DNA of 64,000 nucleotides, from NCBI GenBank assembly GCA_017934385.1, contig JAGBJQ010000101.1:1-64000 (forward strand), written 5' to 3'. The position numbers and the translations under genes were made by a program. Numbering within the stretch: the first letter of the stretch is position 1; each line of letters opens with the position of its first letter. The stretch is from Campylobacter sp. (GTDB lineage Bacteria > Campylobacterota > Campylobacteria > Campylobacterales > Campylobacteraceae). Of this stretch, positions 26,697-34,805 are shown one piece after another. The notes below the pieces were generated by a model. That model had not been told where the DNA came from. It worked only from the letters and a program-made list of their open reading frames with translations, and searched no databases.

Positions 26697-27722
26697 TTGG
26701 ACAATTTTTTTCTTGATGATCGCGATCCTATTTTTGGGCTAATTGTTTTAATCAGCATTATTTTGTTAGTTAGCGTTCTAAGCTATGTTTGGGGGATTTT
26801 TCACAAAAAAAACGAAAGGACAAATTTAGAGAATTTTATCAAAAAATTTGACACCCTAGACGCGCTTAGCGACGCTCACCGCGAGCTTTTATCAAGCCCG
26901 CAAATCGATCAGCCTACCCTTGGGGTGTTAGCGAATTCTTTTGTCAAAAGCGGGGATTATGAGCGGGCGATTGAAATTTATCTAATCGCGCTAAATAAAA
27001 CCACAAACGGCGCACAAAGGGAGTTTGTGCTGACAAATTTAGGCATTGTATATTTTAAAGCCGGATTTATGGGCAGGGCTGAGGAGGTGTTTTTGGAGGC
27101 TTTGCGCCTGCGCCCACGCAATCAAACCGCGCTAAATCACCTAACCGTGATTTATGAGAGGCTTCGCAGGTTTGACGAGGCGTTGCAGGTCTTAGACGCG
27201 CTGCAAGAACAAGGCGTAGATGTCTGGCAAAACGCGCGCTATATCAGGGCTCAAATCATAGCAAATGACGCAAACACGCCATTTAGCGAGAAAATAAGGC
27301 AAATTTTAGCCCTAAATTTCAAGGGTGCAAAGAGATTTTGCATAGAGCTTTTTATCAAAAACAAAGAGCCCTTTGGCGAATTTAGCGAATTTCCAAATTT
27401 GAGCGAGGTGATTGATTTAATCTATCCGCTAAAAACAGCTGTAAATTTGGGCGATAGCGACTATAATGCGCTTTTTTACGCGCTGGGTAGAAGCGAGAAA
27501 AAGCCAGAAAAACCTAGCCAAATTTTCGAAATAAACGCCCTTGTAGCGATGAAGGAAGCGGGATTTGCGGGGGCTAGTTTAGCGTTTTCGTATTCGTGCG
27601 CGAAATGCAAAAGCCAGGTGGGGATATTTTCTCATCGTTGCCCTGTGTGCTACGAAATGGCTAGCGTGGGTGTTGGCGCGAAAATCTCGGAAGCAAACAA
27701 TGAAATCGGTCAGACTTTTTAG
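26697..27722 (+). CDS. LapB/YciM-like TPR membrane protein
   Basis: 341 aa, starting at TTG 26697 behind CGAGG. The N-terminal membrane helix (about 14-34, IFGLIVLISIILLVSVLSYVW) is followed by TPR units (VLANSFVKSGDYERAIEIYLIAL, LTNLGIVYFKAGFMGRAEEVFLEALRL, ALNHLTVIYERLRRFDEALQVLD). The C-terminus carries a rubredoxin-like zinc knuckle SCAKCKSQVGIFSHRCPVC (two CxxC). This layout is that of LapB, which in E. coli controls LpxC and links LPS synthesis to transport. In C. jejuni the gene sits next to dnaG and rnhA in the same order. The function in this species is inferred. Confidence 0.83.
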   Translation: MDNFFLDDRDPIFGLIVLISIILLVSVLSYVWGIFHKKNERTNLENFIKKFDTLDALSDAHRELLSSPQIDQPTLGVLANSFVKSGDYERAIEIYLIALNKTTNGAQREFVLTNLGIVYFKAGFMGRAEEVFLEALRLRPRNQTALNHLTVIYERLRRFDEALQVLDALQEQGVDVWQNARYIRAQIIANDANTPFSEKIRQILALNFKGAKRFCIELFIKNKEPFGEFSEFPNLSEVIDLIYPLKTAVNLGDSDYNALFYALGRSEKKPEKPSQIFEINALVAMKEAGFAGASLAFSYSCAKCKSQVGIFSHRCPVCYEMASVGVGAKISEANNEIGQTF

Positions 27723-28125
27723 CGACGGTAGTAGTCTTGGAAACCCAGGAGCTGGGGGCTGGGCGTATATTTTAGAATACAAAGGGGCTAAAAAATGCGA
27801 GTGTGGCGGCAGTGCGTGCGCTACAAACAACCAAATGGAGCTAACCGCGACGATTATGGGCTTAAAAGCGCTTAAAGAGCCATGCGAAGTGGAGCTTATC
27901 ACAGATAGTCAGTATGTGGTAAATGCGATAAATTCGTGGCTAGATAAGTGGATAAAAACGGATTTTAAAAACAAAAAAAACGAGGATTTGTGGAGGGAGT
28001 ATATCAGAGTGGCAAACGGCCATAAAATCACGGCCGTATGGGTAAAAGGGCATGCTGGACACCCGCAAAATGAGGCTTGCGACAGCCTAGCTAGGGGCGA
28101 GGCGCAAAAATATAAAAAGGCTTAA
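27700..28125 (+). CDS. rnhA: Ribonuclease HI
   Basis: 141 aa from the ATG at 27700, which overlaps the end of the TPR gene by 23 nt. It degrades RNA in RNA-DNA hybrids (R-loops, primers). All catalytic residues are present: D9 in LFSDGSSLGNPG, E47 in NNQMELTA, D69 in ITDSQYV, and D128 in NEACDSLA, with His118 in KGHAGH. The basic handle region (KWIKTDFKNKKNEDLW) is also present. The next gene, rnc, starts 58 nt downstream. Confidence 0.97.
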   Translation: MKSVRLFSDGSSLGNPGAGGWAYILEYKGAKKCECGGSACATNNQMELTATIMGLKALKEPCEVELITDSQYVVNAINSWLDKWIKTDFKNKKNEDLWREYIRVANGHKITAVWVKGHAGHPQNEACDSLARGEAQKYKKA

Positions 28126-28183
28126 ATTTTGCAATGAGCGTTGCTAAATTTAAGAATTTTTGCAAATTTAATAAAGGAAAAAA

Positions 28184-28855
28184 ATGCAAAATTTATCAAA
28201 TTTAGAAGAAAAACTTGGTTATAAATTTAAGGATAAAGCAAGGCTTGCGGTCGCGCTAACGCATAGAAGCGCCAAAAATGGCGCAAACAACGAGAGATTG
28301 GAGTTTTTGGGCGACGCGGTTATGGATTTGATAGTGGGGGAGTATTTGTTTGTGAAATTTAACTCAAATGAGGGCGATCTCAGCAAACTGCGCGCGGCAC
28401 TTGTCAATGAGACGAGTTTTTCGAAATTTGCTAGGTTTTTGGGGATTGGGGCGTGTCTGAATATGTCAGCTTCCGAGGAAAAAAACGGCGGCAGGGAGAA
28501 AAACTCGCTACTTTCAGATGCTTTTGAGGCGACGATTGGCGCGCTGTATTTGGAGGTGGGGCTAGAAAAAACGGCCAAAATTGTAGTTGCCCTGCTAGAA
28601 AAAATTTATCCAAAGATCGAATTTAATGAGCTTGTGAAGGATTATAAAACCTCGCTTCAAGAAATCACACAGGCAAAATTCGGCGTTACGCCCGAGTATC
28701 GCTTGCTAGGCTCATCTGGACCTGATCATAAAAAAAGTTTTGAAATGGCGGTTTTCGTGGGTGGCAAGGAGTTTGCGAGGGACATCGGAAACAGCAAAAA
28801 AGAGGCCGAACAAAAAGCGGCAAAGATTGCGATTGAGATTTTAGAAAATAGATAA
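28184..28855 (+). CDS. rnc: Ribonuclease III
   Basis: 223 aa. It cuts double-stranded RNA, including rRNA precursors. The catalytic domain has the signature [21 protein letters not shown] (metal-binding Glu and Asp) and [16 protein letters not shown] (second acidic pair). The double-stranded RNA-binding domain (about 150-220) has [22 protein letters not shown] and [16 protein letters not shown]. In C. jejuni aroC follows directly; here the two rlo genes are inserted between them. Confidence 0.97.
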   Translation: MQNLSNLEEKLGYKFKDKARLAVALTHRSAKNGANNERLEFLGDAVMDLIVGEYLFVKFNSNEGDLSKLRAALVNETSFSKFARFLGIGACLNMSASEEKNGGREKNSLLSDAFEATIGALYLEVGLEKTAKIVVALLEKIYPKIEFNELVKDYKTSLQEITQAKFGVTPEYRLLGSSGPDHKKSFEMAVFVGGKEFARDIGNSKKEAEQKAAKIAIEILENR

Positions 28856-28967
28856 ATTTTTATTTAAAATTGAAATTTTTTTATTTTTAAGTTAATTTTT
28901 TACGATTTTTCGTTAAAATTGCCGTTAAAAATCATTTTTAATAAATTTATTTTGTAAGGATAAAAAA

Positions 28968-30200
28968 ATGTTAGTTGAATTTAGAGTAAAAAATTTTTTA
29001 TCTATTCAAGACGAGCAGGTTTTAAGCCTAGTAGCTAGTAATGACAACGAACATTTAAATTCTACCTTTGAAACTCCAAATAAGAAATTTAGATTGTTAA
29101 AAAGCGTTGCTATTTATGGTGCAAATGCTTCTGGAAAGTCAAATATCATAAAAGCAATAGACACAATGTCTAAAATCATAAAAGCTAGTGTAAATACCCA
29201 AATAGGAATAAAATTACCAGTTGTACCATTTTTGCTTGGAGATAATGATAACGAACCAAGCGAATTCGAAATTACATTTTTTATAGGCGAAGTGCGTTAT
29301 CAGTATGGTTTTTCGGCAACACAAAAAAGAATTTGCGATGAGTGGCTTTTGGTTTATGAAACACATATTGCACAAACTTGGTTTGAACGACATTATGATG
29401 GTAATAATAGAAAATATAATTGGAAATTTAGTGCAAAATTGAAAGGTAAAAAAGAGCTATGGAAAGATAGCACAAGAGAAAATGCTCTATTTTTATCAAC
29501 AGCAGTTCAACTAAATAGCGAACAATTAAAGCCTATTTTTAATTATTTTAGTAGCAGTTCTGATAATTTAACAACGGAAAAATTATACAAGGATAATAAA
29601 TATAGAAATGAAATAGTAAATTCGCTAAAAGCAATTGATTTAGATATTGAAAATATCGAAGTAGAAGAAAAAGATTTTTTTATTGACATTGATAAATTAC
29701 CAAATGATTTTCCAATTGAGTTAAAGAGTTTTTTTACTAAAAATGCTCCAAAAAAAATGTTAAACACATTAACACAGCATCTAAATCAAAATGGTAAGAT
29801 TGTAAAATTTGATTTAGATGTGGAGTCGGGCGGAACAAAACATTTTTTTAAGATTATAGGTCCATTATTAAATTTCTTAGAAAGTGATGATTTTACCATT
29901 GTTGATGAACTAGAACTTGGTTTTCACCCATATTTAACCAAATTTGTAATCGATTTGTTTAATAATCCAAAAACAAACAAAAACAACGCTCAACTCATCT
30001 TTACTACGCATGAAACAAGCGTTTTAAACAAAGATGTGTTTAGAAAAGACCAAATTTATTTTTGCGAGAAGAAAAATAAAGCTACACAGCTTTATTCGTT
30101 GCTTGAATTTAAACCAAGAAAAGACGCTCAAAACTGGGAAAAATCATATCTTGGTGGTCGTTTTGGAGCTGTTCCGTTTTTTAGCGAATTTGAGCTATAA
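28968..30200 (+). CDS. rloA: RloA-like AAA ATPase (AbiLi-type)
   Basis: 410 aa. SMC/ABC-type ATPase of the AAA15 family: MLVEFRVKNFLSIQDEQVLSL, Walker A GANASGKSN (51-59), signature-like VESGGTKHFF, Walker B FTIVDELELGFHP (D313, E314), H-switch FTTHE (H348) and the family ending EKSYLGGRFGAVPFF. Together with the RloB gene 11 nt downstream it forms the RloA-RloB pair first noted inside Campylobacter type I restriction loci, equivalent to AbiL abortive infection. No restriction genes are near. AT content is visibly above the flanks, with many ata and aat codons, which points to transfer. The pair has moved in between rnc and aroC. Confidence 0.88.
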   Translation: MLVEFRVKNFLSIQDEQVLSLVASNDNEHLNSTFETPNKKFRLLKSVAIYGANASGKSNIIKAIDTMSKIIKASVNTQIGIKLPVVPFLLGDNDNEPSEFEITFFIGEVRYQYGFSATQKRICDEWLLVYETHIAQTWFERHYDGNNRKYNWKFSAKLKGKKELWKDSTRENALFLSTAVQLNSEQLKPIFNYFSSSSDNLTTEKLYKDNKYRNEIVNSLKAIDLDIENIEVEEKDFFIDIDKLPNDFPIELKSFFTKNAPKKMLNTLTQHLNQNGKIVKFDLDVESGGTKHFFKIIGPLLNFLESDDFTIVDELELGFHPYLTKFVIDLFNNPKTNKNNAQLIFTTHETSVLNKDVFRKDQIYFCEKKNKATQLYSLLEFKPRKDAQNWEKSYLGGRFGAVPFFSEFEL

Positions 30201-30211
30201 AAGGGCTAAAA

Positions 30212-30889
30212 ATGCGAACAGGCAATAAAAATTTAAAGAGAAAACAAAATACACGCGATATTAAAGAAAATATTTTGATAGTTTGTGAAGGTAAAAAAAC
30301 CGAACCAAACTATTTTAATGCTTTAAAAAGAAAATTTAGGTCTCAAACAGCTACAATAGATATAGATGAAAACTCAAACTCAGCACCTATAAGTGTCGTA
30401 GAATACGCTATAAAAAAAGCCGAAGAAGCTCAAAAAGACAAACAAAAAGAAACTTACGATATTATTTACTGTGTATTTGACAAAGATACTCATACAAGTT
30501 TAGCACAAGCATTAGATAAATTACCAAAAGATAAAAAATACGGAGCCGAATTTTATGCTATTTTATCTGTGCCGTGCTTTGAATTTTGGATTTTGCTTCA
30601 TTTTGATACCATTCTTCCAAATTTTTACAAAGATAAACACCCGTGTAAAAATTTAATAAAAAATTATCTTAAAAAATATATAAAAAATTATGAAAAAGGC
30701 TATAACGATTTTTCGCAAATCATTACCGATGAAAATTTGGACAAAGCAACAAAATTTGCTATACAAATTTGCGAACAATTAGGCATAGAAGAACCGGACA
30801 ACAAAGAAGCATTAAGAAAATTTTATAGTGATGAAAGCTCTTTTACAAATGCTTTTTTAGTGGTAGAAAAATTTAAAGAAATCTCATAA
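30212..30889 (+). CDS. rloB: RloB-family protein (AbiLii-like, Toprim-type effector)
   Basis: 225 aa. It has the RloB pattern: [19 protein letters not shown] (E26 and E31) and [13 protein letters not shown] with a DxD pair (D90, D92), the acidic layout of Toprim nucleases. [13 protein letters not shown] follows. In the AbiL and Rlo pairs the ATPase senses or regulates, and RloB is the presumed nuclease effector that halts growth of infected cells. It is 11 nt after rloA and 11 nt before aroC, so all are probably on one mRNA. The nuclease activity is inferred from the motifs only. Confidence 0.86.
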   Translation: MRTGNKNLKRKQNTRDIKENILIVCEGKKTEPNYFNALKRKFRSQTATIDIDENSNSAPISVVEYAIKKAEEAQKDKQKETYDIIYCVFDKDTHTSLAQALDKLPKDKKYGAEFYAILSVPCFEFWILLHFDTILPNFYKDKHPCKNLIKNYLKKYIKNYEKGYNDFSQIITDENLDKATKFAIQICEQLGIEEPDNKEALRKFYSDESSFTNAFLVVEKFKEIS

Positions 30890-30900
30890 CGGAGAAATTT

Positions 30901-31971
30901 ATGAATACTTTTGGCATAAAACTACGACTTACGACTTTTGGGGAGAGCCACGGCGTGGCGATTGGTGGCGTTTTGGACGGCTTTCCGGCGGGTGTAAAAA
31001 TCGATACTAAATTTTTACAAGCCGAACTAGATAAACGCAAACCGGGCGGTAAATTTGCCACTTCTCGCAAAGAAAGCGATGAGGTGCAGATTTTAAGCGG
31101 CGTGTTTGACGGGCTCAGCACGGGTGCGCCGATAGGATTTGTGATTTACAACGCAAATCAGCACTCAAAGGACTATGAAAATTTAAAAGAGCTTTTTCGC
31201 CCAGGACACGCTGATTTTGGCTATTTTGCTAAATACGGAGTGCGAGATCACAGAGGAGGTGGGCGAAGCTCGGCAAGAGAAACGGCGATAAGGGTCGCAG
31301 GTGGGGCATTTGCGCAGATGCTTTTAAATGAATTTGGCGTGAGCGTGAAAAGCGGAGTTTTAAGCGTAGGCGAGATTTGCGGGGAAAATTTAGACTTCGA
31401 AAATGCCGATAATAGCGAGATTTTCGCACTTGATAAGGGTGTGGAGAATTCGCAAAAAGAGCTTATCGCAAATTTAAAGAAAAAAGGCGAAAGCATGGGA
31501 GCAAGTGTGCTGACAATCGCAAATGGCGTGCCAAAGGGGCTTGGAGAGCCACTTTATGCTAAGACTGACGCGTTAATCGGTGGCGCTTACATGGGGCTAA
31601 ACGGCGTAAAAGCCGTAGAGATCGGCGACGGCGTGGAAGTTTCGCATAAATTTGGAAGCGAAAATAATGATTTTATGGATAAAAATGGCTTTAAATCAAA
31701 CCACGCAGGGGGAATTCTAGGCGGTATCACAACAGGGGAGCAAATCATCATAAAAACGTATTTTAAGCCAACGCCTAGCATTTTTGCCGATCAGCCGACG
31801 ATTGATAAAAACGGCGATGAAACGATTTGTTCGCTTCGTGGTCGCCACGACCCTTGTATCGGAGTGCGTGGCAGTGTCGTCTGCACGGCACTTTTACGGC
31901 TAATCTTAGCCGATTTACTTTTGCTAAACGCAAGTGCAAATTTGGGGAATTTAAAGAAAATTTATGGGTAA
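30901..31971 (+). CDS. aroC: Chorismate synthase
   Basis: 356 aa. AroC converts EPSP to chorismate with reduced FMN, the last step of the shikimate pathway. Motifs: [50 protein letters not shown], and [25 protein letters not shown]-terminal [15 protein letters not shown] is also typical. The gene is flanked on both sides, at 11 and 14 nt, by defence-like genes that its C. jejuni counterpart lacks. Its own codon use (gcg, atc, gaa) matches the native genes. A CGGAG site precedes the ATG. Confidence 0.97.
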   Translation: MNTFGIKLRLTTFGESHGVAIGGVLDGFPAGVKIDTKFLQAELDKRKPGGKFATSRKESDEVQILSGVFDGLSTGAPIGFVIYNANQHSKDYENLKELFRPGHADFGYFAKYGVRDHRGGGRSSARETAIRVAGGAFAQMLLNEFGVSVKSGVLSVGEICGENLDFENADNSEIFALDKGVENSQKELIANLKKKGESMGASVLTIANGVPKGLGEPLYAKTDALIGGAYMGLNGVKAVEIGDGVEVSHKFGSENNDFMDKNGFKSNHAGGILGGITTGEQIIIKTYFKPTPSIFADQPTIDKNGDETICSLRGRHDPCIGVRGSVVCTALLRLILADLLLLNASANLGNLKKIYG

Positions 31972-31985
31972 ATTTAGGAGCTAAA

Positions 31986-33521
31986 ATGATAAAAATAAAA
32001 TCAATTAAATTTAAAGACCACGATATTTTAGGAGATTTAGAACTAGATTTTTGCGATAAAGACGGCAATCCTGCCGATACAATCATCATCGCAGGAGAAA
32101 ACGGCACAGGTAAAACGACTATTTTGGAAGAGATTGAAAAAATTTTAACATATAATTTTGATAAAAATGTCTCGTATGAAATAGTGAATAATGGTAATAT
32201 ATTTAAATATGAAAATGGACAATTTTGGAATAATAACAATTCGGTGAATTATTCACCTAGTGTATATATTGGGGGAGTTTCGGCAAGTAATTTTTCAAAT
32301 AAAAGCGATTCTGACCGATTTATAGAATCATCAAATTTTAAAAAACCATTATTTGCAACAGTAAATATAAATTTTTCACAAAACAAAAAAATTAGAAATT
32401 TTGGTAGCAACAATATAGATATAGACGATGATGAAAGAAAAAAATTTACTGATAAAACAGCTGAAAACATAAAGCAATTATTTGCAGATATGATAAATTA
32501 TGATTATAAAATAAGAGCAGAAAAGTATGACGAAATATTCAAAAATGCAGATATTATAAATTCTGATGATAAAGTAAAAGTAGAAAAAATAACCAAAAAG
32601 ATACAAGATGAAATGAATACAAATTTGACACTTAAAATGGATAGATTTAAGAAAGTTTTTAATAAAGATTTGTTTAAAGAGTTGAAATTCAAAGGAATAG
32701 ATAATATTGATAATAATATAGAAATCTTATTTGAAAAAAACGGCAAAGAAATTTCTATCGATGATTTAAGTTCGGGCGAAAAGCAAATTGTATTTCGTGG
32801 AGCATTTTTGTTGCGAGATAAAGAAGCTTTAAATGGTGCGGTTGTTTTGATTGATGAGCCTGAAATCAGTATGCACCCAAAATGGCAAGAAAAAATTTTA
32901 GGTTATTACCAAAAATTATTTGTCGATGGTGATAAACAAACTTCTCAAATAATTGTATCGACGCACTCAAATTTTGTCATAGAAAAAGCGTTAGAACTAG
33001 ATAATTCCATTATTATTGCCCTACAAGAAAATAATGATAAACCTAAAAAAATAATGAAAAATGACGTAACATTTATTTTACCAAGTGTTACTGCGGCAGA
33101 AGTTAATTATCATATTTTTGATATTGCAAGCATAGATTTTCATATACAATTATTTGGTTATTTTCAAAGCATAACAGGAATAATTCAAATAAAAGATGTA
33201 GATAATAAAATAAAAAATAATCAAAAATTATTACCTAAAGTAGATAATAAAATAAAAAATAATCAAGAATTATTACCTGAAAATGTTTTAAAAGATAGTC
33301 AAGGGAATTCTTATAAATGGGAATATACTGATAAAAAAGGAAATAAAACTGAGTATGATACAATCTGTTGCTTTATCAGAAATGCCATAGACCACCCTGA
33401 AAATTTACCAAATCAAAAGCAAAACGGTCTTAAAGCAAAATATACAGACGATGAATTAAGATATTCTATTGAAATTTTGATAGAATTGGTAAATTTAGCA
33501 AAACAAAATAACTTAAATTAA
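31986..33521 (+). CDS. AAA ATPase with C-terminal HEPN-like RxxxxH motif
   Basis: 511 aa from the ATG at 31986, with TTAGGAG upstream. It is an ABC/SMC-like ATPase: Walker A GENGTGKT (37-44), signature LSSGEK (261-266), Walker B VVLIDEPE (about 286-292), H-switch VSTHSNF (H327). Residues 50-255 form a long, Asn/Lys-rich insert between the two halves of the ATPase. Residues 405-432 are a 14-residue tandem repeat (VDNKIKNNQ...). The C-terminal part has FIRNAIDHPEN (R465, H470) and YTDDELRYSIEILIELV, which looks like the RX4-6H motif of HEPN ribonucleases. A partner gene is not seen. A defence or toxin role is an inference. AT-rich and placed between aroC and an acetyltransferase. Confidence 0.75.
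   Translation: MIKIKSIKFKDHDILGDLELDFCDKDGNPADTIIIAGENGTGKTTILEEIEKILTYNFDKNVSYEIVNNGNIFKYENGQFWNNNNSVNYSPSVYIGGVSASNFSNKSDSDRFIESSNFKKPLFATVNINFSQNKKIRNFGSNNIDIDDDERKKFTDKTAENIKQLFADMINYDYKIRAEKYDEIFKNADIINSDDKVKVEKITKKIQDEMNTNLTLKMDRFKKVFNKDLFKELKFKGIDNIDNNIEILFEKNGKEISIDDLSSGEKQIVFRGAFLLRDKEALNGAVVLIDEPEISMHPKWQEKILGYYQKLFVDGDKQTSQIIVSTHSNFVIEKALELDNSIIIALQENNDKPKKIMKNDVTFILPSVTAAEVNYHIFDIASIDFHIQLFGYFQSITGIIQIKDVDNKIKNNQKLLPKVDNKIKNNQELLPENVLKDSQGNSYKWEYTDKKGNKTEYDTICCFIRNAIDHPENLPNQKQNGLKAKYTDDELRYSIEILIELVNLAKQNNLN
33198..33281 (+). repeat. 42-bp tandem duplication inside the AAA ATPase gene
   Basis: Two adjacent 42-bp units (33198-33239 and 33240-33281) differ at only two bases, giving the peptides VDNKIKNNQKLLPK and VDNKIKNNQELLPE. 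The unit is a multiple of three, so copy number can change without a frameshift. Confidence 0.85.
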
Positions 33522-33529
33522 GGATTTTT

Positions 33530-34171
33530 ATGTTGCCAAATCCAAACGAAATTTTCCCCTTAAAATCTGGGTTAGAAAGCGTAACTTACATTAAGCCGGC
33601 CATTAAAAATAAAAATATAATCGTGGGCGAATTTAGCTACTATGCTGGGCAGGATTTTGAGAGGCAGGTTACGCACCATTATGATTTTATCGGCGATAGG
33701 CTGATTATCGGCAAATTTTGTCAAATCGGGCTTGGGGTGGAGTTTATGATGAACGGCGCAAACCACGCTATGGGCGGTGTTAGCACATTTCCGTTTTATA
33801 TTTTTAAGGGTTTTTCGCAAGACGCTCCGAGCCTTGATAAACTGCCGATTAAAGGCGACACTGTGGTAGGAAACGATGTGTGGATAGGGCAAAATTCGCT
33901 CATCTTGCCGGGAGCTAAAATCGGCGATGGCGTGATAATCGGTGCTAGTAGCATAGTGGGTGGCGAAATACCACCGTATAGCATAGTCGCTGGAAACCCA
34001 GCACGGCTAATTCGCAAACGCTTTGATGATGAGATGATAAATTTGCTCTTAGAGCTTAAATGGTGGGATAAAAGCGTGGGTGAAATCGAAAATTTAAGCG
34101 AAATTCTTTCAAGCGATGATTTGCAAAGCGTGAAAGAAAAAATCAAAGAAATGCTTGGAAAAACCGAATAA
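33530..34171 (+). CDS. Vat/CatB-family xenobiotic O-acetyltransferase
   Basis: 213 aa, left-handed beta-helix acyltransferase. It resembles streptogramin A acetyltransferases (Vat) over its length: PNPNEIFPLKSGLESVTYIKP at the start, VGEFSYYAGQDFERQVTHHYDFIGDRLIIGKFCQIG, MNGANHAMGG with the catalytic His, LPIKGDTVVGNDVWIGQNSLILPGAKIGDGVIIGASSIVGG, PYSIVAGNPARLIRKRFD and WWDKSV. The family transfers acetyl from acetyl-CoA to hydroxyl groups of antibiotics or sugars. Whether it gives resistance here is unknown. It starts 8 nt after the AAA gene. Confidence 0.88.
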   Translation: MLPNPNEIFPLKSGLESVTYIKPAIKNKNIIVGEFSYYAGQDFERQVTHHYDFIGDRLIIGKFCQIGLGVEFMMNGANHAMGGVSTFPFYIFKGFSQDAPSLDKLPIKGDTVVGNDVWIGQNSLILPGAKIGDGVIIGASSIVGGEIPPYSIVAGNPARLIRKRFDDEMINLLLELKWWDKSVGEIENLSEILSSDDLQSVKEKIKEMLGKTE

Positions 34172-34182
34172 ATTTAATGAAA

Positions 34183-34218
34183 TTTGATTGAAATTTAGCG
34201 GTGCAAATTTCAATCAAA
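34183..34218. terminator. Bidirectional terminator between the acetyltransferase and purN
   Basis: Perfect 14-bp stem TTTGATTGAAATTT (34183-34196) with AAATTTCAATCAAA (34205-34218), 8-nt loop, at the meeting point of convergent genes. The plus side is followed by ACCAAATTTT and the minus side by TCATTAAATTT. Confidence 0.7.
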
Positions 34219-34226
34219 ACCAAATT

Positions 34227-34805
34227 TTAAATCTCATCTTTTAAAATTTTAACTATTGTGCGAGGCAGTATTTCATGCTCGATTTCGTGGATTTTGGCTT
34301 CCCACTCATCGCGCGTTTTGCCCTCTCTGGCAAACGCTTCTTGGGCTATGATTTTGCCTCCGTCTAGCTCCGCGCTGACTAGGTGCACGCTCACACCGCC
34401 TACTTGCATATCGCTTGCAAAGCTCTCATCGATTGCGTGCGCGCCCTTGAAAAGTGGCAAAAGCGACGGGTGCAGGTTGATCGCCCTGATTTGCTCGCAA
34501 AATACCGGCGTAAGCACTCTCATAAAGCCCGCTAGCACAGTTAGCTCGGCGCCACTTTTTTTGATAACTTCTACTACTTTTGCGTCAAATTCCTCTCTAC
34601 TAACAAACGCTTTGTGATCAATAACAACGCTTGTTAGTCCGTATTTTTCGGCTTTGGCGATACCGCCTGCGTTAGCTTTGTTAGTTAGTGTTAGCACAAC
34701 CTCGATTTTAATATCGCCAAAAATTTTGCCATGAAGCTTTTCTAAAATCGCCTCTAAATTACTTCCGCTGCCGCTAAAAAGCACGGCTATTTTTTTCGTA
34801 ACCAT
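34227..34805 (-). CDS. purN: Phosphoribosylglycinamide formyltransferase
   Basis: 192 aa. PurN transfers a formyl group from 10-formyltetrahydrofolate to GAR in purine synthesis. N-terminal AVLFSGSGSNLEAI binds phosphate. Catalytic loop AGFMRVLTPVFCEQIRAINLHPSLLPLFKGAHAI carries the Asn and His of the active site, and VHLVSAELDGGKIIAQEAF holds the Asp. Its start overlaps the nnr gene by 19 nt, the last member of the tig operon. Confidence 0.96.
   Translation of the reverse strand: MVTKKIAVLFSGSGSNLEAILEKLHGKIFGDIKIEVVLTLTNKANAGGIAKAEKYGLTSVVIDHKAFVSREEFDAKVVEVIKKSGAELTVLAGFMRVLTPVFCEQIRAINLHPSLLPLFKGAHAIDESFASDMQVGGVSVHLVSAELDGGKIIAQEAFAREGKTRDEWEAKIHEIEHEILPRTIVKILKDEI

Noticed and set aside
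33198-33281. Two repeats considered as a CRISPR fragment
   Set aside because: The units are directly adjacent without spacers and are in frame in a coding sequence.
28856-34171. A genomic island with integrase or phage genes around aroC
   Set aside because: No integrase, transposase, tRNA or direct-repeat attachment site is seen; only single-gene or two-gene insertions.
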